DNA of 64,000 nt, taken from positions 62,001-126,000 of the forward strand of contig VFIW01000098.1 in NCBI GenBank assembly GCA_006386115.1. Reading direction: 5' to 3'. Positions 1-9,876 of the stretch are shown piece by piece. The translations under genes and the position numbers were made by a program. Source of the DNA: Globisporangium splendens (lineage: Eukaryota; Oomycota; Peronosporomycetes; Pythiales; Pythiaceae). The notes below the pieces were generated by a model. The model saw nothing but the letters and a program-made list of their open reading frames with translations, did no database searches and was not told where the DNA came from. Positions within the stretch are counted from its first letter, which is position 1. Each line of letters begins with the position of its first letter.

Positions 1-2116
1 GCGAGCTCGACAGCCATCTTTGCTGAACGGTTTGCTGGCAAGAGCTGCAAAGACTGAGAGAGGAGCAATGGGCAACAACTGCAGGCGAGGATGTTCGTTG
101 TGCCGTTTTCTAGAGGCTGCAGGCTACAGAAACTGCCTGCGGTGACGCATGCTTGCTGCTCATGTCTCCGGCGAGCGAAGCGAAACGACCACATTCACTA
201 TTCCTTTTTTTAAATGGCGCTCCCAATCGCAAGGTCCACTTGATCTTTCGGGATATCTTGCTCGCTGAGATGTAGCCTAATATATCTCACTCAAAAACTA
301 AAAACGCTTGATCTTTTCTGTGCACAGCATGCAGCCACTTCAGTTTCTTCACAGTGGTGATGCGCATGGCTCCAATAATCAAAACGAGATCAAAGAGCTG
401 TGCAGCGAACTTCAAACGGGATCAAATACGACAGGACAATTTGCACAGGAAAAAAAAAACAGCGCAAACGGGCAAATTGAGACAAACGAGCCGTTCCAGA
501 GCTTTAAAATCCACGTGTACTCAGAACTGCGGTGACCAGAAGCATCATGTATCGCCATTGTGCACCGTCCCATGCAAGACGCGACCAACGAAGATGGCTC
601 TCGAAATGACTCAAGGGTCCAACTTCAACTTGACTTCAACTTGGGCTGTGCACATTTTCGTGGCACGATCCAAGACAGATGGTGTTGACAGTACGTGGTT
701 TTCACGAACATTGCACAGCGGCTATGCAGGAAACGAATGTGGCCCGGCACCCCACTGGATTTGAGTTGCATGCTGCCACTAAGCATGCGTTTAGCATCCA
801 GTCTCAGCAGTGCGGAATCGAAGGTACAGTAGTGTGCTGGTGAGTCAATGCTACTGACTTAATGCCATCGAAAGGGATTCACTCGCCATATCTAGTGTCC
901 GACAACAGCACGTGGAATTGGTGGCGACACACTGAAGAAAGTATCATGAGAAACGTGTACGTTATAAATTCTGGCAATATGTCAAACAGAGACAATCAAT
1001 TGTGGCAAGTTGCACCGAACGGTCCAATATCTATAAATTAGTATTCGATCATAAAATCATACGCACTTCGCATAAAAAGGTACAATTTCAAAATTAATGA
1101 GCTGACACAACAACGGCGGGTAGGGGAAGCGGATCCGCTAGTTGACTCAGCCTCATTTCGATCATAAAAGCGCTCATGCACAACTGTTGCTCGAGTCCGA
1201 CGTTGGGGCTGATCCGCTGCGCTTTTATGGCGAGGCATCAACGCAAAGCAGACAAACAACACGCCTCGGCACCTGCGCTGGGTGGGAAGCGCAAAGACAG
1301 CTGCAAGTGTATCTGGATGTCAAACCAGTCGCAGTCAGTGCGCAATCAGCACCAGCAATTAGCAAGAGAAAACGATATTTTCCTGCTGCTTCTTTCCGAG
1401 TGCGCAATCAGATCGTCTTCTGCCAGTGGCCAAACATCTCACTGGAAAAAGCGTACCCAACGAGTCAGCACTGCTGCAATAATACCGCGGTGTATCTAGC
1501 AGGACATGCACGCAGCACCTTCAAGCAACGATCCCTTGTCTCCGGCTTTCGGGATCCTCGGTGGGAAGAAAATCCAACGCAGCAATGCGACGAGCAGGCG
1601 AGGGGGCGACGCATTTTAATAACATCATTCGAGTTGACACTTTTAATTATGCGCGAGAGCGGGAATCGATTAGTCGGCAAGCCGTCATGCGTGCATCAGC
1701 ATTCGTATCACACAGTTCCAGCGCAAATCGCATGGGAGCAATGCAGCAGGCAGTCAAGTGGTGGACGACTCGCGATATGCATCTTTGAACGGTGCGACCC
1801 GATTGGCTGAAATGCACTCGAGGTAAGAACGTGTGCGAAATGGGACGAGCCTGACGTCCTTGTTTGAAACGGCGAAGGTCTCGTCTCAAAATACGGTTCA
1901 TTGTGAATATCTGCAGTACTGAAGAAGAGCGAGCATCATCACCTTGTTCCACATACAGTATCCAAACCTCACCTGATTTTGCGAACTGGAAAGACTCGGA
2001 ACCGCAGTCTTATTGGCTGAAATGACGCCTCATCGAGCCGTTTCGGATCTCCTCGTTCTTTTCGCGTACAGAAACCAGTCCTCGACAAAGAGCTTCTTCG
2101 CGTCCATCCTTCTTGG

Positions 2117-2148
<32 letters not shown>

Positions 2149-2396
2149 GTTTGTATCGCAGGCGTGCGGCACGCAGACAGCAGGAGCTGACCACCCACAC
2201 AGCCCATCTGCCTCTGCATCTCTCTCTTCCATACCTGCTTCTCTGTCTCGCTCCCGCCTGAATCCGGCACAATCGAGACGCCCACAACCACGCGAAGCGC
2301 ATTTCTCACCCCACGCGGCTAAACCGATCTGACGCAGCGTCGTTTCTTTGCTGGACGGCTTTAGCTTCTGGTCCGCGCAATCAAGATACCTGTCTC
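1..2396. other. no gene recognised
   Basis: I see no convincing coding region here. Open frames are short, overlap each other on both strands and show no domain or codon pattern. The right end is the upstream region of the antiporter gene and becomes pyrimidine-rich. It contains a simple CT/CA repeat (listed separately). Confidence 0.5.
2119..2148. repeat. (CT)n/(CA)n microsatellite
   Basis: An uninterrupted run of CT dinucleotides passes directly into CA dinucleotides, upstream of the antiporter gene. It is a simple-sequence repeat and probably length-polymorphic. Confidence 0.9.
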
Positions 2397-2415
2397 GCTT
2401 CCATTCTTCAATTGG
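2397..2415 (+). promoter_or_regulatory. oomycete initiator-like motif upstream of antiporter 1
   Basis: The motif CATTCTTCAATTGG resembles the oomycete core promoter element (consensus near GCTCATTYYNCAWTTT). It lies about 80-95 bp upstream of the ATG at 2495, and the same kind of motif recurs before several other genes in this window. If transcription starts here, the in-frame codons upstream of 2495 are 5'UTR. Confidence 0.45.
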
Positions 2416-2494
2416 CCAAGCAAGACGCCCCGCTGCATGCCACGGCTCCCATTGGCTGCTGCTCGGGCACTCGCTGTATTTACACAAGGCAAAG

Positions 2495-5353
2495 ATGCTG
2501 ATACAACGCCGTCAAGGGCTCCCACGGCCATTCGTCACTGCCCCCGCGGCGGCCATGGCGCTTCTTCTGCTCGCCGTCACCGCTTCTGGTGCTGTGCTCC
2601 GCGATGACAAAGACATGCTCGCCTCGGTAGCTGATGGCGGTAATGCCGAACACCGGGAGGAGCGATCTCGCGATCTGTTAACCAACACGCGGCGAGGTCT
2701 CATGTCGCGTATGCTCGCCGAGGCCACCGTCCCGTTTGCGTCGGTGGACACCATCAACGACACGCTCGCACACGGTCTCGCGTTCATCATGGTGCTGGTC
2801 GCCGCGCATCCGCTCGGGCTCTTCTTCCCGAAATACTTCAAGCTTCCGTTGATCACCGGGTACTTGATCACCGGCATCCTCGCTGGCCCGTTCATCGCGA
2901 ATTTGCTGACCAACTCGCTCGTGAATATGCTCTCGCCGACGATCAACGCCATGGCGCTGTCGTTCATCTCGTTCCAAGCTGGTCAGGAGATCTACTTGCC
3001 CGAGCTGCGGCCGCAGATCAAGGGCATTCTGCAGCTGCTGCTGATCCTGTACAGCGTCACGATGGTCATCTTGACGGTCACGATCACGTTCTTCAACGAT
3101 CCGTTCTTCTTCGACAAGTTCGACTCGAGCTGCCAATTGGCGATCGGGCTCATGTTTGGCTCGATCGCCGTGCTCGGCTCGCCCGCGACCGTCATGGCCA
3201 TCAAGATCGAGTTGAACTCAGTGGGACCGTTCACGAACCTCATGCTTGGCGCGACGATGACGGCCGAGTTCGTCGTGCTCGTGTCGTTCTCCGTGTCGCG
3301 CATCTTCTCGTCGATCTACTGCGCCAAGCTCGACATCTCGGTCGCGAACCTGTTCTTCACGATGGGAGTCGTCGTCTCCAACCTCGTCATCGGCGCGTGC
3401 ATCGGCGTGCTCATCATCGCGATCTTCTGCATCCCCGGCGGCCCAGACGACAAGGACGGACACGCTGCAGCTGTCGAGATACAAAGCCTGCGTCCTGACA
3501 AGGGCGAAGTCGACCTCGAAGCGCATACCGTGGACCCGGACAACGCGCCGCACCCACACAACGCGTACATTGAGGAAACGGATGAGTGCGACGCGCCGCG
3601 CAAGAATGCGTTCCGGCCAATGAGCGTGTTCGGTTCACTGTACTTCAAGGCGTTCCTGTGGCTCTTTATGGGCTTCCTCTTCTACATTGGTACAAACACG
3701 ATCAGTGAGGCCACGATCGCCGAGTACGGCCACTCGTGGGACGTCAAGTTCGAGCCGCTGCTCGTGCTCATGGTCGCGTCATGTCTCGCGGGCCACTACT
3801 CGACGATCCGCCACGACATGCACGTGATCCTCGATACGGCGGCGCCATACATCTTCCTGCCGTTCTTCGTCATGACGGGCGCGGCGCTCAAGCTCGACGA
3901 GGTCGTGGACGCGCTCCCGCTCATGAGTCTGTACGTGATCCTGCGGTACGTCTCGATCTTCCTCGCGTGCTACTGCGGCGGCCGCTTCGTGCTCAAGCTC
4001 ACGCCGCAGCAGTACAACAACCTGTGGCTCACGATGACGCCGCAGGCTGGTGTCGCATTGGGGCTCGCCAACGAAGTCAAGGGACTGAGTTCTGATCCGT
4101 GGGCGGCCGAGTTCGCGGCGACGATCGTCTCGGCCGTCGTCGTGAATCAGATCATCGGCCCTGTGCTCTGCGCCATTGGGCTCAGGCACGCGGGCGAGAG
4201 CCAATACGAGCGCTTGGCGGCGCTGCAGCCCAACTCTGACGACCCCGAGGCGACGGTGCGCGGGACCCTCGGTAGCAACGGAGGCTTGGGGGAGCGCGTC
4301 GGCAGCGTCGTTGTGACTGCCGGCAATGGTGATCCGCGGCCGCTGCTGCCGTTCTACAAGGTGCGTAATGCCGTCGTGATCGGCGAGGACGAAGTCGCGT
4401 TTGAGATCGCGCTCGAGCTGTCGCTCTACGGCGCGCATGTCAACGTGCCGCTGCTGGACGAGGAGCTCGCGGACAAGTGGCACAAGATGAACGAAGCGAT
4501 CCTCACGCGCTCGGCTAAGGGCGAGCTCATCTCGTACAAGAACAAACTCAAGGAGCGCAAGAAGGACGCCGAGGGGGACGACCTCAAGGGTCTCGCGGCG
4601 TCCACAGACGTGCTCATCTTCACGGGCGAGCCGAGTCGCGCACTGGAGCACGTCAAAGCCATGACGAGTCTGCTGGGCGCTAACCGCCCACGCATGATCG
4701 CCGTGATTCCGGACCCCACGTACTGCCAGCAGCTCAAGCAGCTTGGCGTGCTCACGATCCAGCCGTCTATCGCGCTCGCCAACATCGCCACGCGCATGGC
4801 GCTGCTTGAGAAGAACCTGGCCGAGTCGCTCTCGGCCGAGATCAGCACGACGTCCAACTTCCAGACCGCGGCGTACTTTATGCGGCACGACTACGAGCGC
4901 GAGGGCTCCGTGCACTCGCTCTCGGAGATGAAGCTGCAGGGCCGTCGCCTCGCGCTCGGCCGCAGTGTCGTGAACCACCACTCGGTCGACTACGACCGCC
5001 TTGCCGAGGCGCTGGTGGCCGAGAACCTGCCACTGCCGCCGCCGCCGTCGCGTGTGTCCATGTTCGGTACTTCGGCTGTGGGTCACGACCCGTTCGCCAA
5101 GCGCGGCGCCAACATGTCGGCGTACGAACACTTTGTGGTCGAGGACGATGGACTGAGCGCCGCCGGCGAAGTGTTTGACGAGCAGTTTCTCGTGAACGGG
5201 TCGCCGCGGAGCTCGAACGGCGGCAGCCAGGGCGGCGGCGGGCGCTCGCGCTCGTCTCGGATCTCGCGGCGCCGCTCGCGTTTGGGCTCGGAGACGAGTT
5301 CTGGCGGTGGGTACGTCCGCTTGCGTCGCGGTAATTCCCTCGGCAACATGTAA
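2495..5353 (+). CDS. Kef-type (CPA2) cation:proton antiporter, paralog 1
   Basis: Predicted 952-residue monovalent cation:proton antiporter of the CPA2 family, related to bacterial KefB/KefC and the eukaryotic TMCO3/KEA group. An N-terminal hydrophobic segment (about residues 20-40) looks like a signal peptide. A multi-span exchanger domain follows at about residues 88-560 with the conserved stretches FISFQAGQEIYLPELRPQ and FGSIAVLGSPATVMAIKIE. A Rossmann-like TrkA-N/RCK-type domain follows (about 624-790: NAVVIGEDE, then DVLIFTGEP, then RMIAVIPD), and the Ser/Gly-rich tail is low complexity. I chose the ATG at 2495 because the open frame upstream has no ATG and an initiator-like motif sits at about 2400. 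A close paralog lies at 9877-12606 on the same strand. K+ as substrate and organelle location are inferred from the family. Confidence 0.88.
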   Translation: MLIQRRQGLPRPFVTAPAAAMALLLLAVTASGAVLRDDKDMLASVADGGNAEHREERSRDLLTNTRRGLMSRMLAEATVPFASVDTINDTLAHGLAFIMVLVAAHPLGLFFPKYFKLPLITGYLITGILAGPFIANLLTNSLVNMLSPTINAMALSFISFQAGQEIYLPELRPQIKGILQLLLILYSVTMVILTVTITFFNDPFFFDKFDSSCQLAIGLMFGSIAVLGSPATVMAIKIELNSVGPFTNLMLGATMTAEFVVLVSFSVSRIFSSIYCAKLDISVANLFFTMGVVVSNLVIGACIGVLIIAIFCIPGGPDDKDGHAAAVEIQSLRPDKGEVDLEAHTVDPDNAPHPHNAYIEETDECDAPRKNAFRPMSVFGSLYFKAFLWLFMGFLFYIGTNTISEATIAEYGHSWDVKFEPLLVLMVASCLAGHYSTIRHDMHVILDTAAPYIFLPFFVMTGAALKLDEVVDALPLMSLYVILRYVSIFLACYCGGRFVLKLTPQQYNNLWLTMTPQAGVALGLANEVKGLSSDPWAAEFAATIVSAVVVNQIIGPVLCAIGLRHAGESQYERLAALQPNSDDPEATVRGTLGSNGGLGERVGSVVVTAGNGDPRPLLPFYKVRNAVVIGEDEVAFEIALELSLYGAHVNVPLLDEELADKWHKMNEAILTRSAKGELISYKNKLKERKKDAEGDDLKGLAASTDVLIFTGEPSRALEHVKAMTSLLGANRPRMIAVIPDPTYCQQLKQLGVLTIQPSIALANIATRMALLEKNLAESLSAEISTTSNFQTAAYFMRHDYEREGSVHSLSEMKLQGRRLALGRSVVNHHSVDYDRLAEALVAENLPLPPPPSRVSMFGTSAVGHDPFAKRGANMSAYEHFVVEDDGLSAAGEVFDEQFLVNGSPRSSNGGSQGGGGRSRSSRISRRRSRLGSETSSGGGYVRLRRGNSLGNM

Positions 5354-5862
5354 GCATCGTCTGGTTGTTTTGCTGTTTTGGCCGTTAGTTAGTTTAGAAA
5401 GAAAAGGCATGAGAAGGAGAGATAGAAAGGAATTATTAATACTTTGCACACACACACACACAGAGCGAATCTGGATGTCCATGAAGAGCAATGTGAGCGC
5501 ATGCTGTTCCATGAAGCGCGGATGTTATGGGGAATGCGGCGCGCGACAAAACAAGCCATTTCTTCCATGTCGCAAACAAATTCGTACTGTACCAACCTGC
5601 TAAGGTTTACTTCAGCCATGTTTCCCACCCATCTTCTATAACAACGGATGTCGAGGGAACTCGTCTCGATACCTAATACGGGGTGTTTGGAGCTCCTCGC
5701 CCGTCCAATTGGGTTGCGCTGTGGCCGTTTCAGTCATCCTGGCGGTCAGGACGCTGACGCAAAAGTCGCCACATTTTTCGGCGACAGGGGATGGGGACAA
5801 AGCGACTGCTTCATTTGGTGCCAGTCTCCGTTTTCCTGGTCTCACTGCCAGTTTCCTTCCTT
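5354..5862. other. intergenic with (CA)n repeat
   Basis: Gap of about 510 bp between antiporter 1 and the hydrolase gene. It holds a (CA)8 microsatellite at 5447-5462. I see no gene. The frame of the next gene is open upstream, but that part has no ATG with family similarity and precedes the initiator-like motif. Confidence 0.5.
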
Positions 5863-5876
5863 ACTCACTTCCCATC
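5863..5876 (+). promoter_or_regulatory. oomycete initiator-like motif upstream of the ICME-like gene
   Basis: ACTCACTTCCCATC resembles the oomycete Inr and lies about 40-50 bp upstream of the ATG at 5916. It supports that ATG over in-frame upstream codons. Confidence 0.4.
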
Positions 5877-5915
5877 AAGGCGTTTCCCTTCTTCTCGACG
5901 ACTGCGACACGCAAG

Positions 5916-7976
5916 ATGGCGAAGAAGCGCACCAAGACGAGCACCAGCAGACCCAATGGCAGTACCTCCGCCGCGGGAAAGCATAATGACGATACCACCA
6001 GTACGAGCGACGGTGTCCACGTGGATGAGGAGAAGATCAATGTGAACCAGAAGGATCTGGCGGACGCGTCGGCGGAGGATGTCGCGCGCGCGAGTCAGGA
6101 CGCGGTCGTGATGACGGTGCTGTCGTCGCGCAGCTCCGAGGACGAGGCGCACGACGACCACGCGGAGAATGGCGATGCGGTCGCGGCGTTTGCGGCGTCT
6201 GCAGCGGAATCTGTGCTCGCGTGGAAGATGGAGCACCACGGCGTCATGTCGCCGCATCACGATGACAACGAACATACGCAACCGAAGACCCACCGCGACT
6301 TTGCGCTTCAGTTCGCCGATAATGCGCATGCGGGTGACGATCCAGCAGAGTATGCGCATGACGACGAATCCGAGGAGGCGGTGGGGAAATTGCTCGTGCC
6401 CAACATCAAAACGTACGACTTGGACGCCAGCGCCAGCGACTTCCTCGGCAAATACATTGACGAAGAGAAGCATCCGCACCACCATCCGCACCACATCCTG
6501 CATGACGTGGTGCAATCTCACGTGGTGCCGCAGGCGTCGTCACCTGCGTCGTCGACTACCGCTGGCAGCCAGATCCCGCACAGCAAGAGTCTGATCCTCG
6601 GGGACGACGAGAACCCGGCGATCGTGCTACAGGCGTTTCCGAACAACAAAGTGGAAGTCGTCGAAGTCGTGGCCGAGCAGAGCTGGCTGATCACAAAGCT
6701 CACGGTGCAACTGCTGTGGGCGCTACGCACGTCGCATAAGTGGATCCTTTCGGCGATGCGTCTGGTCTGGTTTGTGATCTTTTTGCTGCCGCCGCTGCTC
6801 AAAATGGTGATCTACTTCTTCACCGACGCGCATATCCATCGCAACATCATTTACGGACTCAATGGACGCAACCTGCTCGATGTGTACACCGTGCCGAATA
6901 GCTCGAATGCGAATAACAACAGCAAAAGCACCACGACAACAACGACTCCGGCGTCCGAGTCGACAGATAAACGTCCTGTCGTCGTGTTCTTCACCGGCGG
7001 CGCATGGATCATTGGCTACAAGGCATGGGGCACGCTGATCGGCAAGGTGCTCTCGGCGTGTGGCATTGTCGTCGTCACGCCGGACTATCGCAACTTCCCA
7101 CAGGGAATCTTGCCGGACATGGTCGACGACGTGACCATGGCGATCCAGTGGGTCTTTGACAACGTGCATCATTTCGGCGGCGATCCAGAGAACGTGACGA
7201 TTGTCGGGCAATCTGCAGGTGCCCACATTGCCGTATGTTCGCTGCTCGAGCGCGTTGAGAAGAAAGAGCAGAGCATGCGGCATCGTCCGAGCGCCACTGG
7301 CAGCACTAACGGCCGCATTCCAATCGCGTGCGCGCCGTCGCCGACGCTTTCCACGTGCAGTCGGTTCTCACAGGCGTCCAGCGTCGCGAGCGCCGATAGC
7401 AGCAGCACACTTGCATTCTGCGTTCCGCCGACGTGGGAGCTGCACCAGGTGCGCAGCTTCATCGGCATCTCTGGTCCGTACAACATTGAGGTCGCAGTCG
7501 AGACGTTCCACCGCCATGGGTTCGACAAGAGCGTCGTGGAGCGCATCATGGACAACAAGCTCGCGTACTATTCTCCGGCACTGCGCTTTTTCGCCAAGCA
7601 AGGCGAGCCCAAGCATGGCGCACAGTCGTCGGCGCTGGACGCGTTCCCACCAGTGTACCTCTTCCACGGCACGGCCGACAAGACAGTGAGCTGGCGGTCG
7701 TCGGAGCAGTTTGCGCACGCGCTCACAGCGTGCAACGTGCCGGTGGTCGTGCAGTACTTCGAGGGCAAGTCGCATACAGACCCGATCATTGAGGACCCGA
7801 TCCTGGGCGACGACTCGCTGCTGGACATGATCCAGCGCATCATCCAGGAGTGCGCGCCGCCGCGCGACGCTGCGAACGGCAACTGCGCAGCCGCAACATA
7901 CCCGTCGGGCTACCCGGACAAGCGCTCGTACCCGCTGTGGCTCGTCAACTTGGCGCGCCGCATGAATCCATTTTAG
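5916..7976 (+). CDS. isoprenylcysteine methylesterase-like alpha/beta hydrolase
   Basis: Predicted 686 residues. The C-terminal half resembles isoprenylcysteine alpha-carbonyl methylesterase (ICME), which removes methyl groups from prenylated protein C-termini at the ER/Golgi membrane. A hydrophobic stretch (about residues 270-300: WFVIFLLPPLLKMVIYFF) precedes the catalytic fold. The oxyanion motif reads TGGAWIIGYKAWG (about 357). The nucleophile elbow is GQSAGAH (Ser about 432), the acid is in HGTADK (Asp about 587) and the base is in GKSHTDP (His about 618). Two oddities are visible. An acidic, His-rich N-terminal extension of about 260 residues precedes the membrane segment. A Ser-rich low-complexity insert (about 450-510) separates the nucleophile from the rest of the domain. 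Another carboxylesterase-type activity is possible. Confidence 0.8.
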   Translation: MAKKRTKTSTSRPNGSTSAAGKHNDDTTSTSDGVHVDEEKINVNQKDLADASAEDVARASQDAVVMTVLSSRSSEDEAHDDHAENGDAVAAFAASAAESVLAWKMEHHGVMSPHHDDNEHTQPKTHRDFALQFADNAHAGDDPAEYAHDDESEEAVGKLLVPNIKTYDLDASASDFLGKYIDEEKHPHHHPHHILHDVVQSHVVPQASSPASSTTAGSQIPHSKSLILGDDENPAIVLQAFPNNKVEVVEVVAEQSWLITKLTVQLLWALRTSHKWILSAMRLVWFVIFLLPPLLKMVIYFFTDAHIHRNIIYGLNGRNLLDVYTVPNSSNANNNSKSTTTTTTPASESTDKRPVVVFFTGGAWIIGYKAWGTLIGKVLSACGIVVVTPDYRNFPQGILPDMVDDVTMAIQWVFDNVHHFGGDPENVTIVGQSAGAHIAVCSLLERVEKKEQSMRHRPSATGSTNGRIPIACAPSPTLSTCSRFSQASSVASADSSSTLAFCVPPTWELHQVRSFIGISGPYNIEVAVETFHRHGFDKSVVERIMDNKLAYYSPALRFFAKQGEPKHGAQSSALDAFPPVYLFHGTADKTVSWRSSEQFAHALTACNVPVVVQYFEGKSHTDPIIEDPILGDDSLLDMIQRIIQECAPPRDAANGNCAAATYPSGYPDKRSYPLWLVNLARRMNPF

Positions 7977-8313
7977 ACATACCCGCATACGCACGCAGTG
8001 TGGACTAGAGCAGCGCACACGTCCTTTTATATATTTGCATAAATACGCTTTGCAGTGGCAACGCCATTGTTGTTTTGCGCGCGCGCACACACATGCATAC
8101 AAACAAACCAGCAAAAAGAGTGTCCATTTTGATTTCTTTTGTTTTTCTTCAACCCAAAATGTGTGTGCTTTATATGTTGGTAGACAACAATCAACATTAA
8201 ATACGCGTCTGCTCCCTCTCTTCCCTTTACAACTCTTTGCCTTTCTTCACAGGCTCTTCTTTCCATTGTGCTTGCTGTGCGTCCAATGCTTCATGCTTCC
8301 TGTCTGCGACTCT
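7977..8313. other. intergenic, convergent 3' ends
   Basis: Short gap between the converging ICME-like gene and the small minus-strand gene. It is AT-richer than its neighbours with a GC/CA-alternating tract near 8076-8096. I see no gene. Confidence 0.5.
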
Positions 8314-8685
8314 TTAGTGGCTGCCGCGGTTCTTGAACGCGATGACAAAGCCGATGAGCACGATCGCGACGGCACCGGCGATCATCGGCCCCGTGAACGA
8401 CGACAGCGACGGACCCTTGGCGTGCGTCTTGCCGCTCTCCGACGCCTCCGCTGTCGTCGTCGCCGTGCTCTCCGTCGCGGCGGCGATGGCGGTCGCTTCG
8501 TCGTCAGTGCTGTTGGCGGTCGAGTTGGTCACCGCTTCCGCCAGCGCGCGGCTCGGAGTCGCCGCCTCCACGTCTTGCGTCTTGAGAAGCCGCTGCGCGC
8601 CGCATGTAGAAGACAGCAAGAGACTCAGCACCACCACGAGCGCCATTAACAAGGCGGACACGCGGCGAGAACGCATGGACGCCAT
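8314..8685 (-). CDS. small secreted or type I membrane protein, unknown function
   Basis: Predicted 123 residues from the ATG at 8685. The next in-frame ATG, three codons on, is an equally possible start. An N-terminal signal peptide (MRSRRVSALLMALVVVLSLL, ending near CGAQ) is followed by a Thr/Ser/Ala-rich spacer of about 60 residues with two N-glycosylation sequons (NST, NST). A single C-terminal transmembrane segment (IAGAVAIVLIGFVIAF) and a short basic tail follow. The architecture suggests a plasma-membrane or vesicle protein with a mucin-like ectodomain. The segment after the signal peptide contains RLLK and RALAE but no RxLR-dEER pair, so I do not call it an effector. I do not recognise the family. 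Confidence 0.6.
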   Translation of the reverse strand: MASMRSRRVSALLMALVVVLSLLLSSTCGAQRLLKTQDVEAATPSRALAEAVTNSTANSTDDEATAIAAATESTATTTAEASESGKTHAKGPSLSSFTGPMIAGAVAIVLIGFVIAFKNRGSH

Positions 8686-9876
8686 CGAAATGTACAAGTC
8701 GCTTGTCGAATAGCCAACAGTTGCAGAAATGACGCGCAAGACAACGTGAGTTTCTCTTTTTTTTTTTCCTCTCTCTCTCTCTCTTTGGCGCTTGTTTCTG
8801 CTGACCCACACAATCAGTCAGGTATCGCGCGCATGTGGCGGCTTCGCTTCTCCCACTCTCTCTTTCTCCTCCGACTCGGCCATCCGCCGTTCAGACGATC
8901 GGGATGGACGCTGGAAACGGCAAGATCCTCTGCACTACTTTCCCTACCCCGTCCGCTCTCTCCAGACCTATCCACAGCTTATTAATTTGTGGGACTTGAG
9001 GTCTTTTGTCCGCTTCACCTACCCCGTCAATCACATACTTTACAAATGCCTCAGATATTCAATCAAAGAGACTAGTAGGAATAAGATTAACAATCCTCTG
9101 AATCACACTGTGTCCAAGAACTACATTGAACAGAGTGTCGACACAGAATTCTGCAGAAAACTGCACGCACGTCGAAAGCTCAACTTTTCACTCTACAAGC
9201 TCGCTCCTTCCAATCCCAAATCGCGCAAGGGCTTCCTCGCATGGAGCGGCGGAATTTACGCAGAGCGCTGCTGGAATACCACAGAAGGTTAGCTAACTGA
9301 GCGCCGTGGCCACAATCACCTGCCTTAGTCCGTTGCCAATCGCGATTCTCTTCCGCACGCGAGCGCCGTCCGCTCTCGCTATCACATCCGATTGTGGCCA
9401 GCTGCAGGTAAACACATCACGCCATCTGTTGTTTAACAATTGAACAGAACATCGGTCGTGTCTATTGACTTCCATACCAGTATAAAAGTATACATTGGTG
9501 CCAGAATGTCTTCCTTGTTGGGCCATTTGAACCATGCAAGGAAATGCTCTATACGGCAGTATACACTATTGTTTACTATACTCGGCACTGCCACTAGCAG
9601 CATTGGTGCATCTGAACTTGTGACTTTTAATCGATCCAATCAACGTGATGACCAGAGACCGGGTCGCTCTCGTGGCTCATCCCCCACCGCCATCCATTTG
9701 AGCTGCTGGTATCGCTTTCTTTGCGCTGAACGGCCGCGTCTATCCACCGCACTTTCCCCAGACGCTTTTACTTATTCTCGTACACTCGCTCGCCGTTGAA
9801 CTGGTCGATCGCCGTGAGCTCCCAGGTGTTTGTTGTCTTGATTGCCACTGTACACATTCATCTATTCGCGCGAGCC
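8686..9876. other. no gene recognised; CT-rich tract
   Basis: Gap of 1.2 kb between divergently oriented genes. A poly-T/(CT)n tract occupies about 8757-8785. Short open frames on both strands have no recognisable content. It should contain the promoters of the flanking minus- and plus-strand genes. Confidence 0.45.

Noticed and set aside
2348..2494. N-terminal extension of antiporter 1
   Set aside because: No ATG in this stretch and it overlaps an initiator-like motif, so treated as 5'UTR.
3779..5512. Long minus-strand open frame opposite antiporter 1
   Set aside because: Arg-rich composition mirroring GC-rich codons of the real gene on the other strand; no domain or start context.
5709..5915. 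N-terminal extension of the ICME-like protein
   Set aside because: Lies upstream of the initiator-like motif and adds no recognisable domain; the ATG at 5916 is preferred.
8314..8685. RxLR-type effector
   Set aside because: RLLK and RALAE occur, but there is no RxLR with a following dEER, and a C-terminal membrane span is present.
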